From: Plantago elongata
Lineage: Eukaryota; Streptophyta; Magnoliopsida; Lamiales; Plantaginaceae
Length of the DNA: 31,432 bases
Direction of reading: 5' to 3'
NCBI GenBank assembly: GCA_036897095.1
Contig: JAYMSP010001501.1
Span: 1-31,432 of the forward strand
The notes under the pieces were generated by a model. That model was not told the origin of the DNA, did no database searches, and saw nothing but the letters and a program-made list of their open reading frames with translations. The translations under genes were made by a program, and so were the position numbers. This document shows positions 20,759 through 30,826 of the stretch, in pieces (position 1 is the stretch's first letter; each line of letters starts with the position of its first letter).

Positions 20759-22330
20759 ATGGGTCTCGAGCTGGTGGATCCGAAAATCCTACCCCAAGTA
20801 CCCCTATCTGAATCACTGTCGATAAAAGAAGAAGAAGAGCAAGATCATGAGAATGATCTCTTCGAAGATCATTGGATGTTTATTGTAGAAGAATCAGACA
20901 CCGTGATGGAAGTCATTCCTTCCGAAGGTCTCTCCAAGGATGTTCAGATGCAGGAAGAAAAGACGGCACCCGAAGGGGGCTTGGAGAAACGAGGTTCACC
21001 TTCGATCTTGCAGGTGGACGGATCATCCAACGGTAGACTCGGAGGGATAGGTATCCACCTCCGTAGTCCCGAAGGAGCTCAAGTGGACTATGCCATCACC
21101 CTGGACTTTCGGGTGACTAACAATGAAGCTAAGCATGAGGCTCTCCTAGTAGGCCTTCGGATGGCAAAGACCCTACAAGTGAGGAGGATCCGAGCCCATA
21201 CAGACACCCAATTAGTTGAATCTCAGTACTCTGTAGCCTTTAGTACCAAGGGTCCGAATATGGTTTTATACTTAGAGAAGCTCAAAGAAGAAGTGTCGAA
21301 TTTTGAGGAGTTTTGTCTTGAAAGGTTCGATAGGTCTTGTAATGAGAAGGAAAATTCTCTCGTCAAATTTGCCTCCGCATCCGGAGCTTTGGATACAAGG
21401 AGTATCATCTTGCTTACTCTTCGGACATCTTCTCTTCAGGGTCAAGGACTCCTAGTTTATCATTTACACTCGGAAAGAAATTGTATAACTGATATTCTAG
21501 CTTATCTTTGGAATGGTATGTTACCTTCGGATCCTGTAGAGGCCCGAAGAGTTCAATGTCGAGCACTCCGATACTTCCTACTCGAAGATGACCTTTACAA
21601 TAGATCCTTCAATGGAACCCATTTGCGCTGCCTCGGACCACAAGAAGCCCGAACTGTTTTGGAAGAAATATATAGTAGAAGTTATGGTAACCATTCCGGG
21701 GGAAGGAATTTGGCACAGAAGATCATACGGCAGGGCTACTACTAGCCGAAAATTGACAAGGACTCGGCTAACTTCGCCCGAACCTACAATGATTGCCAAT
21801 TCTACGCCAACATCCCTCATAGGCCCAACAATCCGATGATTCCGTCAATCATCTCGTGTCCCTTCGATCAGTGGGGCATTTATATTGTAGGACCTTTCCC
21901 TAGGGGAGCTCAACGAAAGAAATTTCTAATTTTTTATATAGAATACTTCACGAAGTGGGTGGAAGCCGAAGTAATGGCTACCATCACGGAGGCCTGTGTC
22001 CGGACCTTTATCTGGAAGAACATTATTTGCCGCTTCGGACTCCCAAGGATACTTGTCTCGGATAACGGAGCTCAGTTCTCCGGAAACAAGTTTAAGGAAT
22101 GGTGCAAATCCTTGAAGATCGAGCAGCGCTTCACTTCTGTCAGATACCCCCAACCCAACGGACAAGTCGAGTCTACCAACCGAATAATTGTGAAGATCTT
22201 GGAGAAAAGACTAAAACTTTCCAAGGAAGTCGGGTCGAGGATTTGGATGGTGTACTCTGGGATCATCGGACCACTCCGAGGAATGCAACCCAGGAAGGTC
22301 CCTATAAGATCATTGGGTAAGGAACAATGA
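20759..22330 (+). pseudogene. Second RNase H and integrase, broken
   Basis: The frame 20759-21745 (328 residues) begins with an acidic linker, then a second RNase H from about 21010: LQVDGSSNGRLGGIGIHL, TNNEAKHEALLVGLRMA and AHTDTQLVESQ. This extra domain is a Tat-clade trait. The integrase zinc-binding region follows (NHSGGRNLAQKII) but has lost expected ligands: EIY where His is usual, and TYNDC where a CxxC pair is usual. TAG lies at 21743-21745. The integrase core (21836-22330) shows GIYIVGPFP, SDNGAQF (Asp at 22061-22063) and NGQVESTNR (Glu at 22169-22171), with Asp-Glu spacing of 35 residues. Tyr occupies the first catalytic position at 21881-21883, where Asp is normal. The frame ends early at 22328-22330. 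Confidence 0.82.
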
Positions 22331-23119
22331 GAGCTATGAGCTGGAAGACCTTGAAGGAAGAGTACTCAAGAGAACCTGGAATGCGAGGAATGTGCAATAG
22401 TTTTATGCTTAGGATGTTGTTGATCATTTATGTTTTGTCCAAAGTTGTTCCAAAGGTCATTTTGACCCACTGTTTGTAATTGTGTTTTCGTCAAATCAAT
22501 ACAACAGATATCTTCTTCAAGAATTTGTCTCTTTACTTTCGAATACATATTTCTCCTCGATTAGAGAATTTCGGGTATGATATAGTCCGAACCAGGAAAT
22601 GATTGTTAAAGCAAAAACACAAATCATAAAAGTTCGGATATAGCATACAAACATCCGAACAAAAATTACTTCCAGAAGATAAGAAAGAAATCACACTTCG
22701 CCAAAAAAGGGAGCTACATAGAAATATCCGAATAAAACAGACAATATCTGATCCAAGCAAAAAGGAGTTGCAAATAAACAAAGAGCATTCAGCATAAAGT
22801 GAAAACTATCCGGTTGGAGGTCCGAAGTCACACCATCAACGAGCATTATCCGAAGTAAAGCAGGAAATTAAAAGTATTCGGGATAAAAAGAGAGGATGCA
22901 AGAAAATAAATTGTATTAATGCCCGAGGACCGTACACTTCTACGGAGCATACTCCGCCTTCAAATTGTTTCTTCATTCTATGGCTTGGGAAGTTCCCTCT
23001 CCGGTAGCCTCCTTGGCCTTCTCAGCTTCATGCCTCTTCTTCATCTTTTCAAAGCACTTCGGAGCCTCTACCATCAAGTCCAGCTCCAGATGTCCGATGA
23101 CTGGAACCGAGAGTGTCAG
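22331..23119. other. Tat element spacer between integrase and antisense gene
   Basis: It has no clear coding content. The left part (to about 22500) looks like a pol 3' end. The rest, read on the minus strand, would be the 3' untranslated part of the antisense gene. It still contains the TCCGAA-type words that mark the element. Confidence 0.5.
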
Positions 23120-24720
23120 TCAGTCCCGATTGTGCTCAGGATAGGTTTCGAGAGGGACCAAGAGGTGTTGAAGCAGTATGTCGGGCACAAACTCCGGAAG
23201 GAAAGGACCCCCGTGGTTAAACTTCAGATTAGCCGTCTCCGAGGCAAGCAGCTCTAGGAACTCATCCTTCATTAGCTCGGCATCATCCAAGAGCTCTCTA
23301 GTGAAGAGAGTGCCATTCGGATTGTTATAAGCACTTAAGCCCTCTACCTTCGGATCGAAGTTATCCGGAATCAGCCCCTTCAGTTGGAGCTGGCCTATAG
23401 CAGCCTTGAATCCCTCACTCAGAGCATCATCACCTGAGCTTTGGAGATAGAACTTGTAGGAGGTAGAAGCCAAGAAGTCCCGAATAGCCTCAGCCGAGTC
23501 TTTTGGAGATTGAGGAGCATTTGATCTTTGAAGCTTCGGGTCAGCTCCAGGAAGTCTGTTAAGCACTTCTCAAGCACTTTATAGTCAGTCCGGACACTGG
23601 CCAAATCACGTCTGAGATCATTCCGGTTCTCGAACAGCTTCCTCATCTCTGACGACACAGTTAGATACTTACTTTTGTAGTCCTGATATTTTTCCTCCAT
23701 CTCCTTCACACTTGCTTCGAACATGGAGAGCTGGGTGTCTACCTAGGCTCTCTCTTCACGACAATGCAAGCCCAGACAACAGCAATCACCTGCATTGAAT
23801 ATAGATCTGAAAGGATTAGCATTTTAATAATTGACAACAAATCAAGTGCAAGTTTAGGTACTATGTATGTTTTATCTTCCTGTTTGCCTCAGCCAGTTCG
23901 ACTATCCTCTCCACCTCGTTAATGGCCACCATTCGGGTCACCTCAGCCTCTATATCGTCATCTGGATTGGGGACCTCGATTGCCTTACCTTTCCCCTTCT
24001 TAGCCGGGGGAATTGGACCTTCGGATGCCGTTTTAGATCCGGACACTGCCTTCGCGGAAGAAGATCCGGGTGGCTTCGCAGATTCTGAGCCAACGGGCAT
24101 GGGAGGCTTTTTGGCATCAGCAGCCTTCCCAGTCGCAGTCTTACCGTGCTTCGGAGTGGGCATCTTCATCGGATCCTGGCCTTGGAAGACCAGACTCATA
24201 TTTTGGTCCCGAAAGATGGCAGCATTGATGGGCTTTTCCATCGGCAAGGTAGTGGAGACTTTGATGGTCCGAAACCGCAGTTTGTCCGCGATCTCTTACT
24301 CCTGGTCGTCTTTCTGTTTCCTCTTCAACTCTAACAAAGCCGATATGATGTACTCGAACTAAAACTCTACAAGGAAAACATACTGGTTAGATCCGAGAGC
24401 AAGTGTATCCGTAGTATCTATACTTGCACATATTTTGAAGATACTAGGCAAGAAATAGAAACAATCAAACAAGCTTCGGATATCTACTTATCCGGTCATA
24501 TCACTAACCAAAATCATGTTTCGGATAGCCATGATAGTATTCCGCAGCCAATTCGGCCAGATAGGGCAAAGGCTGACAGATCAACCCCTGGAAGAAGTAT
24601 TTTTGCGTTCGATGCTTTTTTCGGAAACCTTGCATCCACCCAGGTAAGTTTCGTGATGGAGTGCGGGTAAAAGTGAACGTCTCCCGGAGAGAAGACACTG
24701 TAAGAGCTGCCCGTTTAGTA
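23120..24720 (-). pseudogene. Antisense extra gene of the Tat element, spliced and decayed
   Basis: On the minus strand three coding blocks can be chained. Block 1 (24720 to about 24500) has RETFTFTRTPSRN, WMQGFRKKHR and LAELAAEYYHG. It ends at a GT donor (TTTTG^GTTAG) and is cut at its 5' end by the foreign LTR. Block 2 begins after a TTTTAG acceptor at about 24358 and runs to about 23861. It contains EKPINAAIFRDQNMSLVFQG, then a Lys-Pro-Ala-rich linker with KKGKGK, and has an internal TAA. Block 3 (about 23770-23120) is a Glu/Lys-rich coiled coil (EMEEKYQDYKSKYLT, EMRKLFENRNDLRRDLA) and a C-terminal part in a shifted frame (SAEAIRDFLASTSYKFYLQSS). Some Tat elements (for example Grande) carry antisense ORFs downstream of integrase, of unknown function. 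Exon limits are approximate. Confidence 0.6.
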
Positions 24721-25349
24721 TGTATCCGAGAATTTAATTTAATATTAAAATTATTATTTTGCACGAGCGAAAATATTGATTAGTCATATTGAGTCGAATT
24801 AGGAATTTAAACGGCGAACGTATTCGCCATAAGTTGCTAATTGATATTATATTAATAAAATAATAATAAAAATAATAAAATAAAAATTATTTATTTTAAT
24901 TTTTCTATGGCTTGAGTTCGACTCAAATATTGCCTGAGAATCAATTTCGCATTTTTCCGGATTTTATTTACTTGTCATTTGGAAGCCAGAAGAAGCCAGG
25001 TGTATATAATGGTAGAATTACCAAGATAACCTTGCCTCCTTCTTCTCCTTTCTTTTCCAGCATGTCCATTTTGGTCAATTCGCCTTCTTCTTCTTCTTCT
25101 TCTTCCTCAAATTAACCGTGCCAATCGCCCGTTCTGTTCGAATTCACCGTGCCTTGACCGTGCCAATTCGCTCGCCCCGCCCCCGCTCTGTCCCAATCCG
25201 CGAGTTACTCGAGCCGACCCACCGGCCATGGCGGCGGCGCCATGGGCCCCCGCACACGCGCAAATGACGGCCAGAAAAACGTGGCTAGCAGCGGAGAAAC
25301 GGCGAGGGGTGAGTCAGTCGGACACATGGCGGCCAACGGACCCCCGGCC

Positions 25350-25382
25350 GACCAATGAGCCGCCTCCCCACGGCTATAAAAG
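25350..25382 (+). promoter_or_regulatory. LTR core promoter: CCAAT and TATA boxes
   Basis: CCAAT at about 25352-25356 and CTATAAAAG at 25374-25382, about 20 bases apart, in a GC-rich setting. The predicted transcript start is near 25405-25415, next to a CT-rich initiator-like stretch. Confidence 0.6.
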
Positions 25383-25571
25383 CCGGCCATCCGCCATTGT
25401 TCTCCCAACACTCCATTACTCTTCTTCTTCTCCTCGTTTTCTTCTCAATCCACCATTCCCCCGCCACTGCTCCTCCGCCTTGCTCTGCCCCTGCGCCACC
25501 ACTGACCGGCCACCACTAACCGCTGCCGCTCAATTGCCGGAATTAGCGTCGTTTACTCGACCAAATTATTC

Positions 25572-25580
25572 CGGTAAGTA
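25572..25580 (+). other. Strong 5' splice-site consensus in LTR leader
   Basis: CGGTAAGTA is a near-perfect plant donor, about 165 bases after the predicted transcript start. It suggests an intron in the leader of transcripts starting in this LTR. No acceptor could be assigned. Confidence 0.3.
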
Positions 25581-26828
25581 TCCCGTTTATTTTTCAATTT
25601 TAGTCGAATACGAAAGGGAAACTAAGTCGAAATTATTCGCAGCCTCGTGCCGCCCCGTCACCACCACCTTGACTACCGACACCGCTGCTCGTCTGTTCCC
25701 TACCCGCGCGCTCGCACTCTACTCGGTTAGCGTCCCTTTTCCTTGTTTATTGTCGTATTTTTGGGGGAAATAAATTAAATCGTTATACTGTTTAAATTAT
25801 TGCATAGAGTAGCCGGTAATATTGCATACTGTATATTGCGTGACTGAGTTGGATATAGTGTCGATTGGCCGTCGACTATAGGAATTACCGCAGGTTGCGG
25901 ACTGTTTGCTTGAGTATAAGTCTTGATTATACTGTATATTGTTGGGTTGCGTGTAGACGTCGACTGGCCGTCAACTAGAGGTTATAATATAATAATATTG
26001 CTGGTAGTATTGAACTGTTGAGATTAAAGCGTAGGCACTTGACTACATACTATTATAGGTTTGATAAACTAACAGGATAGACTTGTTATTGTTATCTGGA
26101 TTTTGCACTAATAAAGGTCACATGTCGGATTTAATTGACTGTTTTCCGAGAAAGTAAACATTTTATTAAAAAGGAAATTATTTAAGATTAACAGCATAAT
26201 TTATGTTTGCTAAAACAATATTGATTATTCTGAACGTCGATAAATTAATTAATTATGGTGTCGTAAGTTCTGTAATAATTAGGGAACTCGGATATTGAGT
26301 CAGTTTGCGTACGTCATAGTACTTGTGGACTAGTATACTTAGACGTCGTCATAATACTGTTGGGGAATTGTCGGGAGTTTTTAAATTATTTAGTGCGGGA
26401 ATTAAGTAGTATTGTTTATTTATTTATAAGGAATTACGCAGTCGCCTAACTCGCAAGATATCCACGGTGAGTGATTACGAGCTTTCGGCATCCGGCCCTG
26501 GAAAAGTTGATACTGTTCATTCCTCGCATGTGCCTGACTGTCTAACCCTGACTGCGGCCATCCGACGACGACCGACTGACTCTAACTCGTTTACCGATGT
26601 AGATTGCTAACCGTATAGATGTAGATGACATGTACTTAGGATACCTTACATGTATTGACTTAATACTTTATTATTCCAATTTGCTGATTAATACTGTACA
26701 CCGAGTCCGTTTTACTGATCCTGCTTACTGACCCTGTCTACTGATCCTCATGCACTGTGTTGAGAAGAAAATTATTTTCCTGAAAAAGCAACCACACACT
26801 AAAAAATTTGGGAAACCGTCGACATCAT

Positions 26829-26917
26829 GTTACTGAAGCTGGGTGATGTCACCTGCAGCAATCCTGTTCATGTTACTGTTACTAAAGCTGGGTGATGCCA
26901 CCTGCAACGATCCTGTT
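26829..26917 (+). repeat. Two 40-bp direct copies near the LTR end
   Basis: Copies at 26829-26868 and 26878-26917 share 36 of 40 bases, including the core AAGCTGGGTGATG. A shared CTGTT/TGTTCATG context continues on both sides. Confidence 0.6.
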
Positions 26918-26960
26918 ACTGTTCCTGTTCATGTTCCTCTCATGTTACTGTTTTGACTTT

Positions 26961-28010
26961 TCCAATTTAATTATTTTGTTACGGTTGTTCAAGATTTATG
27001 TTATTCATTTCCAACTTAGTTTCAATTCAACAAACTAAGTTATGTTCAAGATTTAATACTGTTTTATAAGATAGATTCTCTAAGGTTTTTTTTCTTTCAT
27101 ATATGACAACAAAACTGGTATGTTTAGTAGTCATACAAACTTCTTGTACAAAAATAATGCCATTATACGTACATAAAAAACTGAAGTTGTTTAATAATCG
27201 ACTTTGTAGTATTTTATGGAGATAATCAAATCGAGAAATACTAATCCAACTAATATTAAATGAAAATCAACCGTGAATTATATAATTGTTCGAGCTCCCA
27301 TTCTTAAATATTAATTTCGTGTACAGTTAATTTAATGCGTTTACATAATGACAACACAACAAATATGATAAAGATATAGCAAGTATTTATACTAGGGGTC
27401 GATCTATATGGTAAGGAATCAAGAGTACTTATGTTAATTAATGGTGATAAAAAATGTATAAAGAAAATCATAAATATGAAATATTTTACTCCGTTGACCC
27501 CATTAATTGTATGTTAGCTATACATGGAAGCTATACAATTATAATTTATTGATTAATTAATATCTATGTTTAATTTCGTTTACTAAATTCGGACAAGATT
27601 TACGCGTGTTATTTATGTTTAATTCCGTTTACTAAAATCGGACAAGATTTATGCGTGTTATTTATGTTTAATTCTGTTTACTAAATTCGAACAAGATTTA
27701 TGCGTGTTGTGTAAAATATAGAAATAAAATCTGGAAAAAAAGAAAGACGGTTTATTTACCTAAAATATATTATAAACGTATTGTATTGTAATATCTGCAA
27801 GAGTATTGTAAATGTGTTGTAGTGTAAACGCATTCTATATTCGGAAAATATATTATGTAAAAATATTATTGATATGAAAAAGGAATATGTATAATATACT
27901 AATATAACTTATTTCCATACATGCTCAATAATATTGACAGTAAGAATATATTGAAGATACTACTACAACTTAATTAATTATCTTTCCTAATTATGATATC
28001 ATGCATTCTC
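26961..28010. other. AT-rich intergenic region, no gene seen
   Basis: No coding frame. The only structure noted is the 49-bp minisatellite (27565-27711). The right end is upstream DNA of the F-box-like pseudogene. Confidence 0.5.
27565..27711. repeat. Minisatellite, 3 x 49 bp
   Basis: Copies start at 27565, 27614 and 27663. Each begins TATGTTTAATT and contains CGGACAAGATTTA (CGAACAAG in copy 3) and GCGTGTT. The copies differ at only a few positions, so the duplication is recent. The array is cleanly three units. Confidence 0.8.
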
Positions 28011-28012
28011 AT

Positions 28013-28020
28013 TATATAAA
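28013..28020 (+). promoter_or_regulatory. TATA box of F-box-like copy 1
   Basis: TATATAAA, 71 bases before the ATG at 28084. It is equivalent to the TATA box of copy 2 (29861), where the distance is 58 bases. Confidence 0.6.
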
Positions 28021-28083
28021 CACCATCTGACCTAGCTGTTCACATACAATTTTCTTGCAAATTCCTTTCAAATTTCACAAATC

Positions 28084-28961
28084 ATGATGACAAAAAAATG
28101 TAGCAAGAGGACGACGTTCACCGATTTGCCAAGCGAGTTGCAAGTTAAGTTCATGTATATGGTGGCAATCAACATTATCAAAGATTGCAAAACCGCCATT
28201 CAATGGTTAAAATTTTATTCATCTAATTTAATAGTCATATCTTCTTTATTGTTCCTATTTTTTGACTTATTTGAGTTTTTTTTTGGTTACCAGCTCCACG
28301 AAGTTCAAAGATATAGCTAAGGTGTCAGGATTTTATGCAAATGTAAAGTTTGACGAGCTGCCTAGAAACAAGTGGAAAAGCTCTAGATCTGCCGAGGTTG
28401 AGTTCATGGCAATGTGTGTAGTTGCCGGCAGTCCGAAAAAAGCTATCTAAGAATGTTAATGGTAAAGATACACCTTAAATCCTAATCTCAGTGCTTTATG
28501 TATAATGGTTCTCAATATAATTTTTTTAATTCAATAAATTTAAATTTCAGACTAATGTGTACGAGTATAACGACTTCAGTCCGATGGACTACCTATTGGA
28601 TAAGATAATTTCTGACGGACACAAGTTTACCCAATACGCATACATGTTCCATTTCCTCTCGACAAATGTTGATCACCGACGTGTGGGACTTGAGGCATTG
28701 GTTTCCATATGGGATGAGCATGATTGTTTTGACAAAGTCCTCACAACTTGAGAATACATATGTTTAAAGATCTATAAGCTCAATCACATGCTGGTCCACT
28801 AAAACATTATATCGGATCCTTACTGTGACAATCATTACGTGCCTAAATATAAATCGCATCTCTACGCAACATGCAACCATTGCAAAGCCGACTTCGAGAT
28901 TGAGTGTTACACTAATAAGCAGTACATTAAAGCTATTTGCTTTGAACACTATTTCTCTTGA
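28084..28961 (+). pseudogene. F-box-like protein (At1g67623-like family), copy 1, decayed
   Basis: Three exons can be set by comparison with copy 2: 28084-28205, 28294-28461 and 28551-28961, with GT-AG introns of 88 and 89 bases. Exon 1 carries an F-box-like N-terminus (FTDLPSELQVKFMYMVA..IKDCKTAI). Exon 2 gives SGFYANVKFDELPRNKWKSS and AEVEFMAMCV. Exon 3 gives YEYNDFSPMDYLLDKI, GHKFTQYAYMFHFLS and a C-terminal segment with a CNHC (Cx2C) pair and KADFE. Members of this family are putative SCF adaptors for ubiquitin ligation with Sel1/TPR-like helices after the F-box. Lesions: an indel in the A6 run at 28436-28441 leading to TAA, then TGA at 28749-28751 and TAA at 28800-28802. The normal stop is at 28959-28961. 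A protein truncated in exon 2 is possible. Confidence 0.7.
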
Positions 28962-29860
28962 ATGTGGATTAGGTCTACGAACCTCCAGTTTTATGTTCGA
29001 GAACAATGTTATTTGTTGCCCAATCTGATAACTATTATTATTTAATTTTTGTTCAATGTCCAATTACTTTATTAGGTTTTAATGTTATACGGTTCATTAT
29101 TAATTATTATAATTATGGAGACAAAGAATTCACATAAAGTACACAAAATACACCACATGATTTAAGACATATACGTTATATATGGTGTCCATTCATAATG
29201 CCGTGAAAATTTTTAAATGGCTAGCAAAATTGTACCCCTCATCACACTCAACCAGAATTTGAGTTTGTCCTTATTCAATAGATAGAATTGCTTGCAAAAT
29301 TCAACCACAAAAGATGATCTATGAAGTTATGAGTTTTTATGTAATGATGTGAGAATAAATGATTTATAAAACTATAGTTGGTTAATACTTCAAATCTGTC
29401 GTGCAAGATTTTCTCATTCCCATTTATGAAATTTAATTTGATGTTCACATCGGATTTCCTCATTTTCATTGGTGAAAATTAATTTGATGTACACATGAGA
29501 ATATTTTTCATAAAAGTACTTTAATCTCAGAGAAAAAAATGTTAATGGTGTAAATTTAAAGTTTAGAAAAAATGAATTGGGCTTGGCCAGGCATTTATTT
29601 GGAGCCATAAAAAGTTTAACATTTCAATATGTAATATAGTACAACATTTTTGCTTGAAGTCCCATTTCTAGATTATGCATCCAATCGATTTGGTATGGTA
29701 TCTATACATGGATAGTTAATTAATACTTCCGAAAAAATTTCGCGATTCGTCTGAATAATTAATTAAATTATTGTACTTAGCATAAATTTATCAATCAAAT
29801 CATATCGTTTGACAACTTTAATTTTGGTACTTACCATAAGTTGAATTAGGGTTTCGTCAA
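28962..29860. other. Spacer between the two F-box-like copies
   Basis: AT-rich and non-coding. A weak duplication of about 45 bases lies at 29411-29454 and 29456-29500, with the shared core TTAATTTGATGT. The right end is the promoter region of copy 2. Confidence 0.5.
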
Positions 29861-29868
29861 TATATAAA
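29861..29868 (+). promoter_or_regulatory. TATA box of F-box-like copy 2
   Basis: TATATAAA, 58 bases before the ATG at 29919. Confidence 0.6.
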
Positions 29869-29918
29869 TACTCATATCCTCATAATCTTTTTCACTAAGC
29901 AAGTTTTCAGTTGAAATC

Positions 29919-30826
29919 ATGAAAGCACCCAGACGGAAGGATCACCCCCGAAACATGTTTTTGTTCCCAAAGTTGTCTGTCTATATATATATGCACATAA
30001 TGTATCTTGCGGAAATCACTAGCATCAAAGATTGTCGTAGTGTCATGCTAAGGTAATTAATATGGATGAATGGTCTATTATCAATACATTTCTATAACAT
30101 ATTGCCATACTTATATTTTGGTTAATTATATAATTAGCTCCAAGAAGTACAATAAGATTTGCAAAGAGCCAAGCTTTTATGCCAATGTCAACTTTGATGA
30201 CATGTCTTATTCAAAGTGAAAAAGTTCAAAATCTGCTGAAGTTGAATTCATGGCGAAATGCGTCAATGCTGGAAATTCTGAGAGCTACTTAAAATGTTAC
30301 TGGTGACTACAACTTTTATTACATTTCATTTTAATCAATTATGCACTCTTTAAAGTCACTTATTACTATACCATATGATTATATACCTAATTATATTTTA
30401 TTTTGCAGAACGATGTGTTCGAGTATAATAATTTCAGTCGGGTTAAGTATCTACTTGATAAAATTGTGTGTTGCGGACATAAGATCGCTGATTACGCATA
30501 TGTGATATTAAATATGCTATCTAATAACAGAGACGGCCATCGTGAATGACGGAAAGCGTTGATAGCTATTTGGAATCGAAGTGATTGTTTTCAATCTATA
30601 ATAAGGTGTCGCTACGAATTATGCTCAAAGGTGAATAAACTAAATCACATGCTCATACATTCAACTATTTATACGAACATCTACTGTGTGAAGCATCCCA
30701 TACCAAGATATGCACCTACGATTTTACTTGAAATGTGAGAAATGCAAGGCCGACTTCGAGACTAAAATCTATAACAAAGAGAATTTTTTTAAGGTTGTAC
30801 TGAGGTTCTCTGACATTGTTAATTAA
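29919..30826 (+). pseudogene. F-box-like protein (At1g67623-like family), copy 2, decayed
   Basis: The exon pattern matches copy 1: 29919-30052, 30138-30302 and 30409-30826, with GT-AG introns of 85 and 106 bases. Exon 1 has a less conserved F-box start, possibly widened by a TA-repeat insertion (29981-29990), then EITSIKDCRSVML. Exon 2 gives SFYANVNFDDMSYSK and SAEVEFMAKCV. Exon 3 gives FEYNNFSRVKYLLDKIVCCGHKIADYAYVILNMLSNN, WNRSDCF and a Cx2C pair (CEKCKADFE). Lesions differ from copy 1: TGA at 30217-30219 where copy 1 has Trp, a one-base loss near the A4 run at 30291-30294, TGA at 30547-30549, and a frameshift near 30705-30712. The expected stop is TAA at 30824-30826. It is non-functional as read. 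Confidence 0.7.

Larger units (their letters stand above)
15803..24720 (+). mobile_element. Tat-lineage Ty3/gypsy retrotransposon, decayed, 3' LTR absent
   Basis: The order is 5' LTR, primer-binding site, gag, protease, RT, RNase H, a second RNase H, integrase, then a long 3' region carrying an antisense gene. Protease-RT-RH-second RH-integrase is the order typical of the Tat clade (Retand, RIRE2, Ogre, Grande). The whole stretch is richer in TCCGA/CCGGA words than its surroundings, which helps set the borders. Multiple nonsense codons and frameshifts make it inactive. No 3' LTR is seen. At 24720/24721 the sequence passes abruptly into a different, AT-rich LTR, so the 3' end is lost. Confidence 0.88.
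24721..26960 (+). repeat. Long LTR, apparently solitary, chromovirus (Tekay/Del-like) type
   Basis: It starts TGTATCCGAGAATTTAATTT right at the break with the Tat element. A typical AT-rich 5' part with CACGAGCG and ATTCGCCATAAG words follows. Next come a CT microsatellite (25084-25105), a GC-rich island with CCAAT and TATA boxes, a long U5-like stretch and a 40-base duplication near the end. Long LTRs of 2 kb or more with this make-up belong to plant Tekay/Del chromoviruses. No PBS, gag or pol follows, so it looks like a solo LTR or truncated end. The right end is an estimate: I found no CA terminus with a matching target-site duplication. An open frame at 25228-25773 is judged non-coding. 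Confidence 0.6.

Noticed and set aside
24721..24764. First residues of the minus-strand frame 24764-24504 as part of the antisense gene
   Set aside because: They lie beyond the junction, inside the AT-rich foreign LTR, and form a chance extension of the frame.
25084..25105. CTT microsatellite
   Set aside because: Ordinary simple repeat inside the LTR leader region; not worth a separate finding.
25228..25773. 181-residue plus-strand frame in the GC-rich island
   Set aside because: It starts upstream of the LTR TATA box, is low-complexity (Pro/Ala/Ser/Thr), and runs across the predicted transcript start and a strong splice donor. GC-rich sequence gives long chance frames.
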